From NCBI RefSeq assembly GCF_006517275.1, contig NZ_CP041191.1, forward strand, positions 3,467,001 to 3,531,000: 64,000 nt of DNA. The letters are read 5' to 3'. Of the stretch, positions 19,292-29,385 are shown one piece after another. The DNA comes from Labrenzia sp. PHM005 (GTDB lineage Bacteria; Pseudomonadota; Alphaproteobacteria; Rhizobiales; Stappiaceae). Position numbers and translations under genes: made by a program. How positions within the stretch are numbered: the stretch's first letter is position 1; each line of letters opens with the position of its first letter. Below the pieces are notes generated by a model. That model saw only the letters and a program-made list of their open reading frames with translations, ran no database searches and was not told where the DNA came from.

Positions 19292-20452
19292 ATGGCCCGT
19301 GGCCGTTTCCAGCCGTCGAACCGCAGTAATGTCGCGCCGTTCATAGCCATGGACGTGTTAGCAGAGGCGGCCCAGCTGGAAGCCGCCGGGCGCAGAATCA
19401 TCCATATGGAAGTTGGCCAGCCGTCTGCACCGGCTCCGAAACCGGCGCTTGTTGCTGCCGCCGAAGCGCTCCAACACGGCAAACTCGGATACACCGAAGC
19501 CCTAGGCATCAAGCCGCTGCGGGATGCCTTGTCGGCCCACTACCGCAAAACCTATGGTGTCGATGTGCCGGCCAGCCGGATCATGGCAACGACTGGATCT
19601 TCTGCTGGATTTAACCTGACTTTTCTTGCCGCCTTCGATCCAGGTGATCGGATTGTGCTGACGGCGCCAGGGTATCCTGCCTACCGCAACATCTTAAAAG
19701 CGCTTGGGCTTGTTCCGGTTGAAGTGGAAGTGGGGGCCGAAACCCGTTGGAGCTTGACACCAGCGCATCTGGAGGCGGCTCAAGCCGATGGACCCGTTAA
19801 GGGCGTGTTGGTCGCAAGCCCTGCCAACCCCACTGGTACGATGATGACAGCCGAAGCCCTTGAAGAGCTGATCACCTATTGTGATGATGCCGGGATCTGG
19901 TTCATCTCAGATGAGATCTATCATGGTCTCGATTATGCCGGTGAGCAGAAGACCGCACTAGAGACCTCGCAAAACGCGATCATCATCAACAGTTTCTCCA
20001 AATACTACTGCATGACCGGGTGGCGGATTGGCTGGATGGTGTTGCCGGAACAACTGGTCCGTCCAACGGAACGGATCGCGCAAAGCCTTTATATCTCGCC
20101 GCCGGAACTGTCCCAAATTGCAGCAGGTGCCGCGCTGAACGCCGTTCAGGAACTGGAGGCGGTTAAGGCCGGATATGCGGCCAACCGGAAGTTGCTCTTG
20201 GAAGGGTTGCCACAGATCGGGTTCGACAAGCTTCTACCGGTGGATGGAGCGTTTTATGTTTACGCCGACATCAGCCGGTTCAGCGATGACAGCCTGGCTT
20301 TCGCCAAACGCATGCTGCACGAGGCGGGGGTTGCTGCCACGCCGGGCGTGGATTTCGATCCTGTCCATGGCAAGGAGTTTATTCGTTTTTCCTTTGCCGG
20401 TGCCCATGACGACATGAAAACCGCGTTGGGGCTCCTGAAAGACTGGATCTGA
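19292..20452 (+). CDS. PLP-dependent aminotransferase, class I/II
   Basis: A 386-residue cytoplasmic fold-type I enzyme. Visible motifs are VGQPSAPAPKP near the N-terminus, SPANPTGTMM (substrate and PLP contacts), FISDEIYHGLDY with the PLP-binding Asp and Tyr, INSFSKYYCMTGWRIGW with the Schiff-base lysine, and the substrate-carboxylate arginine in FIRFSFA. The family covers Asp, aromatic and other amino acids, and the substrate cannot be told from sequence alone. It is divergent from the M48 gene and converges on rne. Confidence 0.93.
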   Translation: MARGRFQPSNRSNVAPFIAMDVLAEAAQLEAAGRRIIHMEVGQPSAPAPKPALVAAAEALQHGKLGYTEALGIKPLRDALSAHYRKTYGVDVPASRIMATTGSSAGFNLTFLAAFDPGDRIVLTAPGYPAYRNILKALGLVPVEVEVGAETRWSLTPAHLEAAQADGPVKGVLVASPANPTGTMMTAEALEELITYCDDAGIWFISDEIYHGLDYAGEQKTALETSQNAIIINSFSKYYCMTGWRIGWMVLPEQLVRPTERIAQSLYISPPELSQIAAGAALNAVQELEAVKAGYAANRKLLLEGLPQIGFDKLLPVDGAFYVYADISRFSDDSLAFAKRMLHEAGVAATPGVDFDPVHGKEFIRFSFAGAHDDMKTALGLLKDWI

Positions 20453-20453
20453 G

Positions 20454-20484
20454 CGGAAAAAAGAAAGGCGGCCACTCGGCCGCC
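20454..20484 (-). terminator. Terminator of rne
   Basis: On the minus strand the stem GGCGGCC/GGCCGCC with a four-base loop is followed by CTTTCTTTTTT, about 30 bases past the rne stop. Confidence 0.75.
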
Positions 20485-20514
20485 ATTCTAAACTACTCAT
20501 TATCTGATAACTTT

Positions 20515-23358
20515 TCAGAAGAACGACCGCCCGCGCTGCCACCAGCCGCCGCGTTTCGGTTTGTCTTTCTTTTCGTCACCGGAAGTTTCGCTGGTTACCA
20601 CCGGTTCAGCCGGTGCAGACGGCTTAACAGGCTCTTCTTCCGCTTCGGCAGCAACCGGCTGTTCTGACGTCGGGGTTTCGACGACAATGTCCTCATCGGC
20701 TGGAACGGTTTTCTCTTCAGAGCTGTCTCCGTCGACCTCTGCCGCCACTTCCGCTTCTGCCGGTGCAGCCTCTTCTGTCGCTGCATCTGCTGCAGCTTCA
20801 GTGACACTTCCGTTCACAGCGTCATCAGAATCGGCGCTGGTTTCTGAAGATTGATCGACAGGTGTTTCGCTGGATTGAGTTTCAACCGTGGTTTCACCGT
20901 TGTCGCCCTCTGTAGCTTCAGCATCTGCGATTGCTTCGGCAGTTTCATCCGAGCGTGCCTCTGTCTCATCGTCCCGGCGGCCGCGGCGGCCACCCCGGCG
21001 GCCCCGGCGGCGTTTGCGGCGCGGTTCATCGTCGTCACTGTCATCCGAACCGCGGGCTTCCTGGGTTTCGCCTTGCTCGCTATCAGCATCGTTGCTGTCG
21101 GCTTGCGCTTCGGTTCCTTCTGAACCCTCTTGTTGGGCATCCGAGCCGCCCCGCCGGCGCTTTCTGCGGCGGCGCTTGCGGCGGTCACCGCCATCTTCGT
21201 CCTGTGCCTGTTCTTCAATAACTGGCTGCTCAGTGTCTTCGTCGATGATCTCGATCATGTCCGGCTGAACAATCGGAGACGGAGCCGGAACACGGTCGCG
21301 GTCAATCGGTGCACCGCGTTCAAGGACATAAAGTTGCCCGTTGACCATGTGGTCGGACTGCACCTCGATGCCAACGGCAAAGCGTGTTTCCAAGTCGAAA
21401 AGGTTGGATCGTTTCTGGTTCAGGATATAGAGCGCAACTTCCGCCGTGGTGCGGATGATCAGATCGTGGGTTGCGCCTTTGAGCAGATTGTCCTCAATGG
21501 AGCGCAGGACGTGCAGCGCGACCGATTCCACGGAGCGGATCATGCCGGTGCCCTGACAATGCGGGCAAGGGGTGGTCGAGCTTTCCAGAACGCCGGTGCG
21601 CAGGCGCTGGCGCGACATCTCCAAAAGACCGAAATGGGAAATCCGGCCTACCTGGATACGCGCGCGGTCATTCTTCAGGCACTCTTTTAGCTTGCGCTCA
21701 ACCGCCCGGTTGTTCTTCGATTCCTCCATATCAATGAAGTCGATGACAACAAGACCGGCAAGGTCGCGCAGGCGCAGCTGGCGGGTCACTTCTTCCGCCG
21801 CTTCCAGGTTTGTCTGAAGGGCGGTGTCCTCGATGTTGTGTTCACGGGTTGATTTGCCCGAGTTCACGTCGATGGAGACCAAAGCTTCGGTTTGGTTGAT
21901 GACGATGTAACCACCGGACTTCAGCGTCACCTGCGGCGAGAACATCGCATCGAGCTGCGGTTCTACCCCATAGCGGATGAACAGCGGGGAAGGGTCGCGG
22001 TAAGGCTGGACGTTTTTGGCATGGCTCGGCATGAGCATGCGCATAAAGTCCTTGGCCTCTCTGTAGCCTTCGTCCCCGGCAACAAGGACTTCATTGATGT
22101 CCTTGTTATAAAGATCGCGTATCGACCGTTTGACCAGACTGCCTTCCTCGTAGACGAGGCTTGGTGCACTGGATTTGAGGGTCAGCTCCCGGACATTCTC
22201 CCAAAGCCGCATCAAATACTCGAAATCGCGTTTGATTTCGGCCTTTGTCCGGCTGGCACCTGCGGTCCGCAGGATAACGCCCATGCCTTCCGGCACATCC
22301 AGCTCAGACGCAATCTTCTTCAAGCGCTTGCGGTCGGTCGGCTGGGTGATCTTGCGGGAAATGCCGCCGCCACGGGCAGTGTTCGGCATCAGAACCGAAT
22401 AGCGGCCTGCCAGGGACAGGTAAGTGGTCAGAGCCGCGCCTTTGTTGCCGCGCTCTTCCTTGACAACCTGAACCAGAATGATCTGGCGGCGCTTGATGAC
22501 TTCCTGGATCTTGTACTGTTTGCGCAGCGGTACGGTCCGCTCTGGAACTTCTTCCATGGCGTCTTCAGCGCCAACGGATTCAACACCTTCGTCGTCCCCG
22601 TTTTCGTCCTCGGGGGCAGCTTCGACGTCAGCTTTGCCACGCCGACGCCGGCGGCGGCGTGTTGGTTTTGCGTCTTCTTCTGTGCTGGCTTCGGCCGCGA
22701 CGTCTTCGGATTCGGAAGTTTCGTTTGAGGCCTCGTCTTCGGACGCTGCTTCAGCTGTTGTTTCGTCACCATCTGCAGCAGCTTCGGCGTCGGTCGCGCT
22801 TTCAGGTGCTGAAGCCTCGTCTGCGTCCGCAACTACCTCCGCTTTAGCGCCGACAGTTTCAGTATCGTCTGCGGCGTTGTCAGCGGCAGCTGTTTGGGCG
22901 CCGTCTTCTTCAGCATTTTCAGCTGCCTCAACCGGTGCTTCGCCGTCTGTTTCCTCGGCGTTTTCGATTTTTTCGCTGGCAACCGTATCGGTGTCTGTTT
23001 CATTGCGGGCCGCGCGCGAGCGCCGGCGACGCTTTGGCTTTTCTTCCGTCTCAGTATCATCAGACTGGCGTTCGGCTGCCTCGGCAGCCAAGAGCGCTTC
23101 CCGGTCGGCGACCGGGATCTGATAATAATCCGGATGAATTTCGCTGAAGGCTAGGAACCCGTGCCGGTTTCCGCCATATTCCACAAATGCTGCCTGAAGG
23201 GAGGGTTCAACCCGTGTCACCTTCGCCAGATAGATATTGCCACGCAGCTGTTTGCGATTCGCTGCTTCAAAATCGAATTCTTCAACCCGATTGCCGCGGA
23301 CGACGACGACCCGGGTCTCTTCCGGGTGGCCCGCGTCGATCAGCATCTTGTTTGCCAT
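20515..23358 (-). CDS. rne: Ribonuclease E
   Basis: A 947-residue endoribonuclease that starts mRNA decay and processes rRNA. Order of parts: start of the S1 domain (about 35-85), a long acidic, Ala/Glu-rich insert broken by two Arg clusters (about 95-280), the rest of S1 and the 5'-sensor (GRYSVLMPN), the DNase I-like catalytic core with VSIDVNSGKST and VVIDFIDMEE holding the two metal-binding Asp residues, the zinc-link CPHCQGTG, the small domain, and an Arg-rich, acidic C-terminal scaffold for the degradosome. The large S1 insert is known in alphaproteobacteria. The protein ends GGWWQRGRSFF, a C-terminal motif also seen in relatives. A 670-bp upstream gap may hold an autoregulatory leader. 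Confidence 0.97.
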   Translation of the reverse strand: MANKMLIDAGHPEETRVVVVRGNRVEEFDFEAANRKQLRGNIYLAKVTRVEPSLQAAFVEYGGNRHGFLAFSEIHPDYYQIPVADREALLAAEAAERQSDDTETEEKPKRRRRSRAARNETDTDTVASEKIENAEETDGEAPVEAAENAEEDGAQTAAADNAADDTETVGAKAEVVADADEASAPESATDAEAAADGDETTAEAASEDEASNETSESEDVAAEASTEEDAKPTRRRRRRRGKADVEAAPEDENGDDEGVESVGAEDAMEEVPERTVPLRKQYKIQEVIKRRQIILVQVVKEERGNKGAALTTYLSLAGRYSVLMPNTARGGGISRKITQPTDRKRLKKIASELDVPEGMGVILRTAGASRTKAEIKRDFEYLMRLWENVRELTLKSSAPSLVYEEGSLVKRSIRDLYNKDINEVLVAGDEGYREAKDFMRMLMPSHAKNVQPYRDPSPLFIRYGVEPQLDAMFSPQVTLKSGGYIVINQTEALVSIDVNSGKSTREHNIEDTALQTNLEAAEEVTRQLRLRDLAGLVVIDFIDMEESKNNRAVERKLKECLKNDRARIQVGRISHFGLLEMSRQRLRTGVLESSTTPCPHCQGTGMIRSVESVALHVLRSIEDNLLKGATHDLIIRTTAEVALYILNQKRSNLFDLETRFAVGIEVQSDHMVNGQLYVLERGAPIDRDRVPAPSPIVQPDMIEIIDEDTEQPVIEEQAQDEDGGDRRKRRRRKRRRGGSDAQQEGSEGTEAQADSNDADSEQGETQEARGSDDSDDDEPRRKRRRGRRGGRRGRRDDETEARSDETAEAIADAEATEGDNGETTVETQSSETPVDQSSETSADSDDAVNGSVTEAAADAATEEAAPAEAEVAAEVDGDSSEEKTVPADEDIVVETPTSEQPVAAEAEEEPVKPSAPAEPVVTSETSGDEKKDKPKRGGWWQRGRSFF

Positions 23359-24027
23359 TATTGAATTTCTCCACGGCAGCGCTCATGTGCGCCTGTCGAA
23401 ACCGCGCATCGCCTGAAAGGTAGATGGCTGCCGTATTTGTTGTGCTGTTGTGAGCAAGAGCGTCCGAGCCCGGCGCGTTTGGCTGACCATGACAAGCGGC
23501 CGCTCCTTTGGCGGGGGCTTGTATGTTGGTTGTCAGCATTTGCATTACGCGGGTCCTTCGGGGCAACGTAAGCCCTTGAGTTAAAGTCTCTTAATCTGTG
23601 TCCGAAACCAGCCGGCCAGTTGCGGCCGTAGGTCTAGCCCCGGGTCGGATCAGCTTGTCCTGGGTGACCGCCTGGGCCCCGGTTGAATATCTGCTCATGT
23701 GTAATTGGCAGCGTCACAGGGCGGGCGGTTTCAAGACGGGCCGAGAGACTGTCCTTCACGATCGGGCAATCCTGTGAAACGTTAGAACGGCCTCTGTTCT
23801 TTCGTTCAACTGGCCCGTAAACAGATGGCTTTGTGGATATGTGTATCCTTTTGCCACCTTGGACAGTATCGGTTTCTAACCTGAATCCGTAAGGTACTTT
23901 TACGTTCCGCGGAGATGGTTTGCAAGCAATGTGAACAGGATAAGCCATTTTCCCTATCGAAGGGGGGAACGATAGCGTAAAACACAGCGTGTTTGAGGCG
24001 ACCGCATTTGGCGGCTTTTTGGTGACG
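23359..24027. other. Divergent intergenic region of rne and amiC
   Basis: Nearly 670 bp without a convincing gene. It must hold the promoters of both genes and probably a long rne 5' leader, since rne is autoregulated through its leader in other bacteria. Open frames here lack ribosome sites and motifs. Confidence 0.5.
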
Positions 24028-25332
24028 ATGAACGCACTTGGGAATTTAACAGCTAAATTGAACAAATCTGTTGCGCACGGCTGGATTGCGGCCGTGGCGG
24101 CCGTCAAGTTATGCCTCGTTGCGGTTGCGACTGCCGTTGCAATTCTTCAGCTGGCTTCGGCCGCAGCGAACGCTGCAGAGGACAAACCGCTTATCTCGGC
24201 TGCCCGTGTCGCTGGCGATCAGGATCGGACCCGAATCGTTCTTGAGGTAGACCAGCAACTGACACCAACCATTTCAGCTCTCGGCTCTCCTTACAGATTG
24301 ATTCTGGATTTGCCTGAAGTCACATTTGGCTTTCTGAGCTCGTCCAATCCAGCCGGCAAGGGATTGGTATCTGATTGGCGGTTCGGGCTGTTTGCAGTTG
24401 GAAAGTCGCGCGTCGTCGTTGATCTGGCTGCTCCAGCACGGGTCGACAAAACCCTCTTTTTGCCATCTGTGGATGATCAACCCTCGCGCCTTGTGATTGA
24501 TCTTGTCAGGGCGAGCGAACAAGAGTTTGCGGACTTTGTCACGGCTTCCAGACCCTCGCGCACGGCCACGAAAAAAGCCGCGCCAAAAGCCGACAGGCTG
24601 TCGGCAGAGCGGGCGAAGGACAAACCGGTGATTGTTCTGGATCCGGGCCACGGCGGCATCGACAATGGGGCGATCGGCGTTGCGGGAACACTCGAAAAGG
24701 CCATTGTGCTCGAGTTCACAAAGCTGCTTCGGGATAAATTGGCGGAAGGTGACCGTTATGACATTCATCTGACGCGCGAAGATGACACGTTCATTCCGCT
24801 CGGCGACCGGGTTCAGGTCGGGCATGATCTGGCTGCTGATCTGTTTATTTCCATCCATGCTGATTCGGTGCGCCGCGGACAGAAATTCGCGCGCGGTGCC
24901 ACGGTCTATACACTTTCCAACAAGGCATCAGACCGGTTGGCGGAAGAACTGGCAACAACTGAAAACATGTCGGACGTCATTGCCGGTGTGGAACTGGATG
25001 AAGAGCCGACAGAAGTGACGGACATCCTTTTGGATCTAGCGCGCCGGGAAACCCGGTCGTTTTCCGTCTACTTTGCCAAGACTTTGGTGGATGAGCTGCA
25101 AAGTGCGGTCCGCTTGATCAATAATCCGCATAGATCTGCGGGTTTTCGGGTGCTCAAGGCCCATGATGTTCCGTCGGTTTTGGTTGAACTAGGCTATCTT
25201 TCCAACGCCCATGACGAGAAATTGCTGATCTCCGAAGAGTGGCGCGAGCGGATGGCCAGCGCGATGGCGGAAGCAATCCACGGTTTCTTCCGGCCGCGGC
25301 TGGCTGGCCGCAAAGCCGCTCCGTCCCAGTAA
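24028..25332 (+). CDS. amiC: N-acetylmuramoyl-L-alanine amidase with AMIN domain
   Basis: A periplasmic cell-separation amidase of about 434 residues. I prefer the ATG at 24028, which leads into a hydrophobic export signal at about residues 20-50; a GTG at 23989 is an alternative. An AMIN domain (about 55-155) targets septal peptidoglycan or the outer membrane. The Amidase_3 domain carries the zinc and catalytic motifs DPGHGGIDNG, the Glu in LEKAIVLEF, FISIHADS and VELGYLSN. It cuts the bond between MurNAc and L-Ala during daughter-cell separation. It stands 183 bp before mrcA on the same strand, so the two wall genes may be cotranscribed. Confidence 0.95.
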   Translation: MNALGNLTAKLNKSVAHGWIAAVAAVKLCLVAVATAVAILQLASAAANAAEDKPLISAARVAGDQDRTRIVLEVDQQLTPTISALGSPYRLILDLPEVTFGFLSSSNPAGKGLVSDWRFGLFAVGKSRVVVDLAAPARVDKTLFLPSVDDQPSRLVIDLVRASEQEFADFVTASRPSRTATKKAAPKADRLSAERAKDKPVIVLDPGHGGIDNGAIGVAGTLEKAIVLEFTKLLRDKLAEGDRYDIHLTREDDTFIPLGDRVQVGHDLAADLFISIHADSVRRGQKFARGATVYTLSNKASDRLAEELATTENMSDVIAGVELDEEPTEVTDILLDLARRETRSFSVYFAKTLVDELQSAVRLINNPHRSAGFRVLKAHDVPSVLVELGYLSNAHDEKLLISEEWRERMASAMAEAIHGFFRPRLAGRKAAPSQ

Positions 25333-25515
25333 AAGCGAGGGCAGGATTGAAAAGTTCGAAAATCTTTAGCTGGCATTTGCCTCAGCATCGCCATAATGGT
25401 GCACGAGTTAGGCAGTGACTGATTTTGTATGATGTGGCGCCTGAGTGTGCCAGGCCCCTGAAAGCGTGGTACAACACGCAAGGGCACTCAAGACGGGGAA
25501 AGACGAGCCCGCAAT

Positions 25516-27969
25516 ATGAAGTTTTTGGTGAAATTCTTTGGTTACTTGTTCGGCATTGGAGCAGCGCTTGGCCTGCTAATTGCCGCAGGTCTGTGGATGT
25601 ATCTGCAGCACCTCGACGAAGGCCTGCCGGACTACAGCGCTCTGAAGAACTATGAACCTGAGGTCATGACCCGGGTGCACGCGTCTGACGGCAGCCTGAT
25701 GGCCGAATATGCCACCGAGCGCAGGTTGTTCCTGCCGATCCAGGCCATGCCGGACCGGTTGAAGCAGGCATTCATCTCCGCGGAAGACAAGAATTTCTAT
25801 ACGCACCTCGGGGTGGATCCGGAGGGCATTGCCCGTGCCGGTATCCGTTTCATCCAGAACTACGGTTCCGGACGCCGGCCGGAGGGCGCGTCGACGATAA
25901 CGCAGCAGGTTGCAAAGAACTTCCTTCTGACCAACGAAATCAAGTTTGAGCGTAAGATCAAAGAGGCGATTCTCGCGCTTCGCATTGAGCAGGCCTATTC
26001 AAAGGACGAGATCCTCGAACTATACCTCAACGAGATCTATTTCGGATTTGGCGCTTATGGTGTGGCCGCGGCTTCACTGATTTATTTCGACAAGTCGGTG
26101 CATGAACTTGCCCTGGAAGAGGCGGCCTATCTTGCCGCCCTGCCGAAGGGACCGAGCAACTATCATCCTTACAAAAAGACAGAAGCGGCGATTGCCCGCC
26201 GGAACTATGTGATCGATCGTATGGTGGCCGATGGCCATGTGTCATACGACGACGGCGAAGAAGCAAAAGCGAAGCCGATCACGGTGAAACTGCGTGGTCA
26301 TGGCTCGAAGCTGTTTGCCGCAGAATATTTCACGGAGGAAGTCCGCCGGGAGGTCGCCGAGATTTTTGGCACCAAACGCCTTTATGAAGGTGGTTTGTCT
26401 GTCCGATCGACACTCGATCCGGAATTGCAGAAGATGGCCCGCAAGTCCCTAATGGACGGGCTGATCAGCTTCGACCACAAGCGTGGCAGCTGGAATGGTC
26501 CCGTCGACCGGATTTCCACCGGTACGGACTGGGGCGTTGAACTTGCGAAGATCGAAGCCTTAAGTGACTTACCGGAATGGACCCTGGCGGTTGTTCTGGA
26601 AAGCGGCGAAACAGAAGCCAAGGTCGGTATTCAGCCAAAGCGGTTGGAAAGCGGGCTTTTGTCGGAAGAGCGCAAATCCGGGCCGTTGTTTCTGGAAACC
26701 ATGAAATGGGCCCGTGTCAGCGGCCGGGCGCCCTCTGCTGTGTCCGATGTTCTGGCGCCTGGCGATGTTGTTTATGTTCAGGCAAGTCCGGTTGCGCCTG
26801 GCACATATGAGCTCAGACAAATCCCGAAGGTGTCCGGTGCTCTTGTCGCTATGGATCCCTATACCGGTCGTGTTCTTGCGCTGGTTGGTGGTTTCAGCTT
26901 TGCGCAGAGTGAGTTCAATAGGGCAACACAGGCCTATCGCCAGCCGGGGTCGTCCTTCAAACCGTTCCTTTATGCGGCTGCTCTCGACAATGGCTACACC
27001 CCGTCTTCGGTGGTCATGGATGCACCGCTGGAAATCTCGCAAGGGCCGGGACTTGGCACTTGGCGGCCGCAAAACTATGGCGGCAAGTTCTACGGCCCAT
27101 CGACCTTGCGCACCGGCATTGAGCGCTCGCGGAACGTGATGACCGTGCGCCTGGCTCAGGACATGGGCATGCCGCTGGTGGCTGAATATGCCAAACGCTT
27201 CGGCATCTACGACAATATGCTGCCGGTTCTCTCCATGTCGCTGGGGGCCGGTGAAACCACGGTCCTGCGCATGACCACAGCCTATGCGACGGTGGCCAAT
27301 GGTGGCCGTAAGGTGCGTCCGACCTTGATTGACCGGATACAGGACCGCTACGGCCGGACAATCTACAAGCACGACAGCCGGATTTGTGATGGCTGTACCC
27401 AGGATGCTTGGGATGGTCAAAGCGAACCCCAATTGATCGACGACCGTCAGCAGGTGCTCGATCCGATGACTGCCTATCAAATTACCTCCATGATGGAAGG
27501 TGTGGTTCAGCGCGGCACAGCGACCTCGGTTCGGGCGGTTGGCCGGCCAGTCGCTGGCAAAACCGGCACCACCAACGACGAAAAAGATGCTTGGTTTATG
27601 GGTTTCACATCGGAGCTTGCCGTTGGCGTCTTTGTTGGTTTCGACAATCCCAAACCGATGGGCCGTGGCGCGACCGGTGGTCAGGTGGCTGCACCGATCT
27701 TCACCGACTTTGTCAAAAAAGCTCTGGCTGACAAGCCGCCGGTGGAATTCCGCGTGCCGCGTGGACTTCAGCTGATCCCGATCAACCGCAACACGGGTCT
27801 TCGGACTGCTGCTGGCTCTCCCGGTGTTATTCTGGAAGCCTTCAAACCAGGCATGGCCCCGCCGGACAGCTATTCCGTTATTGGGTTCCAGGACACCATG
27901 GGTGTTCCGACCTATGTGTCTCCGGAGGCAGGCCAAGCCGTGTTACAAGGAACCGGCGGCCTCTACTAA
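25516..27969 (+). CDS. mrcA: Penicillin-binding protein 1A, bifunctional
   Basis: An 817-residue inner-membrane peptidoglycan synthase. A single N-terminal anchor (about residues 7-30) is followed by a GT51 glycosyltransferase domain with the catalytic Glu in ISAEDKNFYTHLG and the block STITQQVAKNF. An OB-like linker lies at about 300-430. The transpeptidase domain has SSFK (catalytic Ser), SRN and KTGT motifs in the right order. Length and order match class A PBP1a. Preceded by amiC on the same strand and followed by prfB after 132 bp. Confidence 0.97.
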   Translation: MKFLVKFFGYLFGIGAALGLLIAAGLWMYLQHLDEGLPDYSALKNYEPEVMTRVHASDGSLMAEYATERRLFLPIQAMPDRLKQAFISAEDKNFYTHLGVDPEGIARAGIRFIQNYGSGRRPEGASTITQQVAKNFLLTNEIKFERKIKEAILALRIEQAYSKDEILELYLNEIYFGFGAYGVAAASLIYFDKSVHELALEEAAYLAALPKGPSNYHPYKKTEAAIARRNYVIDRMVADGHVSYDDGEEAKAKPITVKLRGHGSKLFAAEYFTEEVRREVAEIFGTKRLYEGGLSVRSTLDPELQKMARKSLMDGLISFDHKRGSWNGPVDRISTGTDWGVELAKIEALSDLPEWTLAVVLESGETEAKVGIQPKRLESGLLSEERKSGPLFLETMKWARVSGRAPSAVSDVLAPGDVVYVQASPVAPGTYELRQIPKVSGALVAMDPYTGRVLALVGGFSFAQSEFNRATQAYRQPGSSFKPFLYAAALDNGYTPSSVVMDAPLEISQGPGLGTWRPQNYGGKFYGPSTLRTGIERSRNVMTVRLAQDMGMPLVAEYAKRFGIYDNMLPVLSMSLGAGETTVLRMTTAYATVANGGRKVRPTLIDRIQDRYGRTIYKHDSRICDGCTQDAWDGQSEPQLIDDRQQVLDPMTAYQITSMMEGVVQRGTATSVRAVGRPVAGKTGTTNDEKDAWFMGFTSELAVGVFVGFDNPKPMGRGATGGQVAAPIFTDFVKKALADKPPVEFRVPRGLQLIPINRNTGLRTAAGSPGVILEAFKPGMAPPDSYSVIGFQDTMGVPTYVSPEAGQAVLQGTGGLY

Positions 27970-28101
27970 AGTGTCCTGATCAGATGCAGCCAGGCGGTGG
28001 TTTACAGGCACCGCCCGGAAAGCTAATGTCCGGCTCCAAATTCCGGCCCGGATCCTGACACGAGGATCCGGGCCGTTTCACCAACTAAAGCGAGGTATCC
28101 G

Positions 28102-29233
28102 ATGCGCGCCGAAATGGAAGCCATCGTCGATGAAATCAAGCAGGCCATAAGCCTGCTGAGGAGGCATCTTTGACTGGGATCAGGCCCTTGTAAGACTGGA
28201 AGAGCTGAACGCTCTTTCTGAAGATCCCGAGCTTTGGAACGACCCCACCAAAGCCCAGAAGCTGATGCGCGAACGCCAGCAGCTCGACGACGGAATCAAT
28301 GGCGTCAAAGGCCTGGAGCAGGATCTGGCCGACAACATTGAGCTGATCGAGCTTGGTGAGATGGAAGACGACACGTCGGTCATCGAGGATGCGGAAGACG
28401 CGCTGCGCGGCCTGAAGGAAAAAGTCAACGAACTGCAGCTCAACTCGCTTCTGTCGGGTGAAGCCGACGGCAATGACACCTACATCGAGATCAATTCCGG
28501 GGCAGGGGGCACGGAGAGCCAGGACTGGGCGTCGATGCTCCTGCGGATGTACCGCCGCTGGGCGGAAAAGCGGGGCTTCAAGGTCGAGGTGCTTGAGTAT
28601 CACGACGGAGAAGAGGCCGGGATCAAATCCGCGACACTGCTGATCAAGGGCGAGAATGCCTATGGCTGGCTGAAAACCGAATCCGGGGTGCACCGTCTGG
28701 TGCGGATTTCGCCTTACGACAGCAACGCGCGCCGTCACACCAGCTTCTCCAGTGCCTGGGTCTATCCTGTGATTGACGATTCGATCGAGATCGACGTCAA
28801 CGAAAGCGACTGCCGGATCGACACCTACCGTGCGTCCGGTGCTGGCGGCCAGCACGTCAACACCACCGATTCGGCTGTGCGCATCACCCACCAGCCGACC
28901 GGGATTGTTGTTCAGTGCCAATCCGAACGCTCCCAGCACAAGAACCGGGCAACCGCCTGGGGCATGCTGAAAGCCCGTCTTTATGAGGCGGAGCTGAAAA
29001 AACGTGAAGAAGCGGCCAACGCCGAAGCGGCGTCCAAGACCGACATCGGTTGGGGCCACCAGATCCGCTCCTACGTCTTGCAGCCGTATCAGATGGTCAA
29101 GGATCTACGCACCGGCGTTCAAAGCACTGCACCAGGTGATGTTCTGGATGGCGATCTGGATCAGTTCATGGAAGCAGCGCTGGCCCAGCGCGTCTTTGGC
29201 GGCGATGAAGTCGAAGTCGAGGATATCGAGTAA
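28102..29233 (+). CDS. prfB: Peptide chain release factor 2, with programmed +1 frameshift
   Basis: RF2 ends translation at UGA and UAA. The first part runs from the ATG at 28102 for 23 codons to an in-frame TGA at 28171-28173; a +1 shift at CTT-TGA-C then continues from 28172 to 29233, giving 376 residues. AGGAGG lies three bases before the CTT, as in the known RF2 autoregulatory site. The catalytic GGQ is in [11 protein letters not shown]. The stop-codon recognition tripeptide appears as SPY ([11 protein letters not shown]) where E. coli has SPF. A gene call that ignores the shift would start wrongly at 28265 or nearby. A terminator follows. Confidence 0.96.
28161..28173 (+). promoter_or_regulatory. 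RF2 programmed frameshift site
   Basis: An internal Shine-Dalgarno-like AGGAGG (28159-28164), then CAT, CTT and the stop TGA followed by C. Low RF2 leads to slow termination, slippage onto TTT and continued translation in the +1 frame, so RF2 controls its own level. Confidence 0.95.
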
Positions 29234-29262
29234 TCGGACTTCAAATTGTTTTCGAAAAACGA

Positions 29263-29286
29263 AACGGCGCTTCGGCGCCGTTTTTT
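29263..29286 (+). terminator. Terminator of prfB
   Basis: Stem AACGGCGC/GCGCCGTT with a TTCG tetraloop, then six T residues, 30 bases after the prfB stop. Confidence 0.88.
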
Positions 29287-29385
29287 GTGCCCAATCACAT
29301 ATACCCGCTTGGAACGTCGGAAGTGAGGAGGACGGCAAATAGACTGCCAACTCACCTCAGCTACGGCAACTTACGGAGAGGCTAT

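Noticed and set aside
23359..23988. Open frames in the rne-amiC gap
   Set aside because: They have no ribosome sites, no family match and overlap on both strands.
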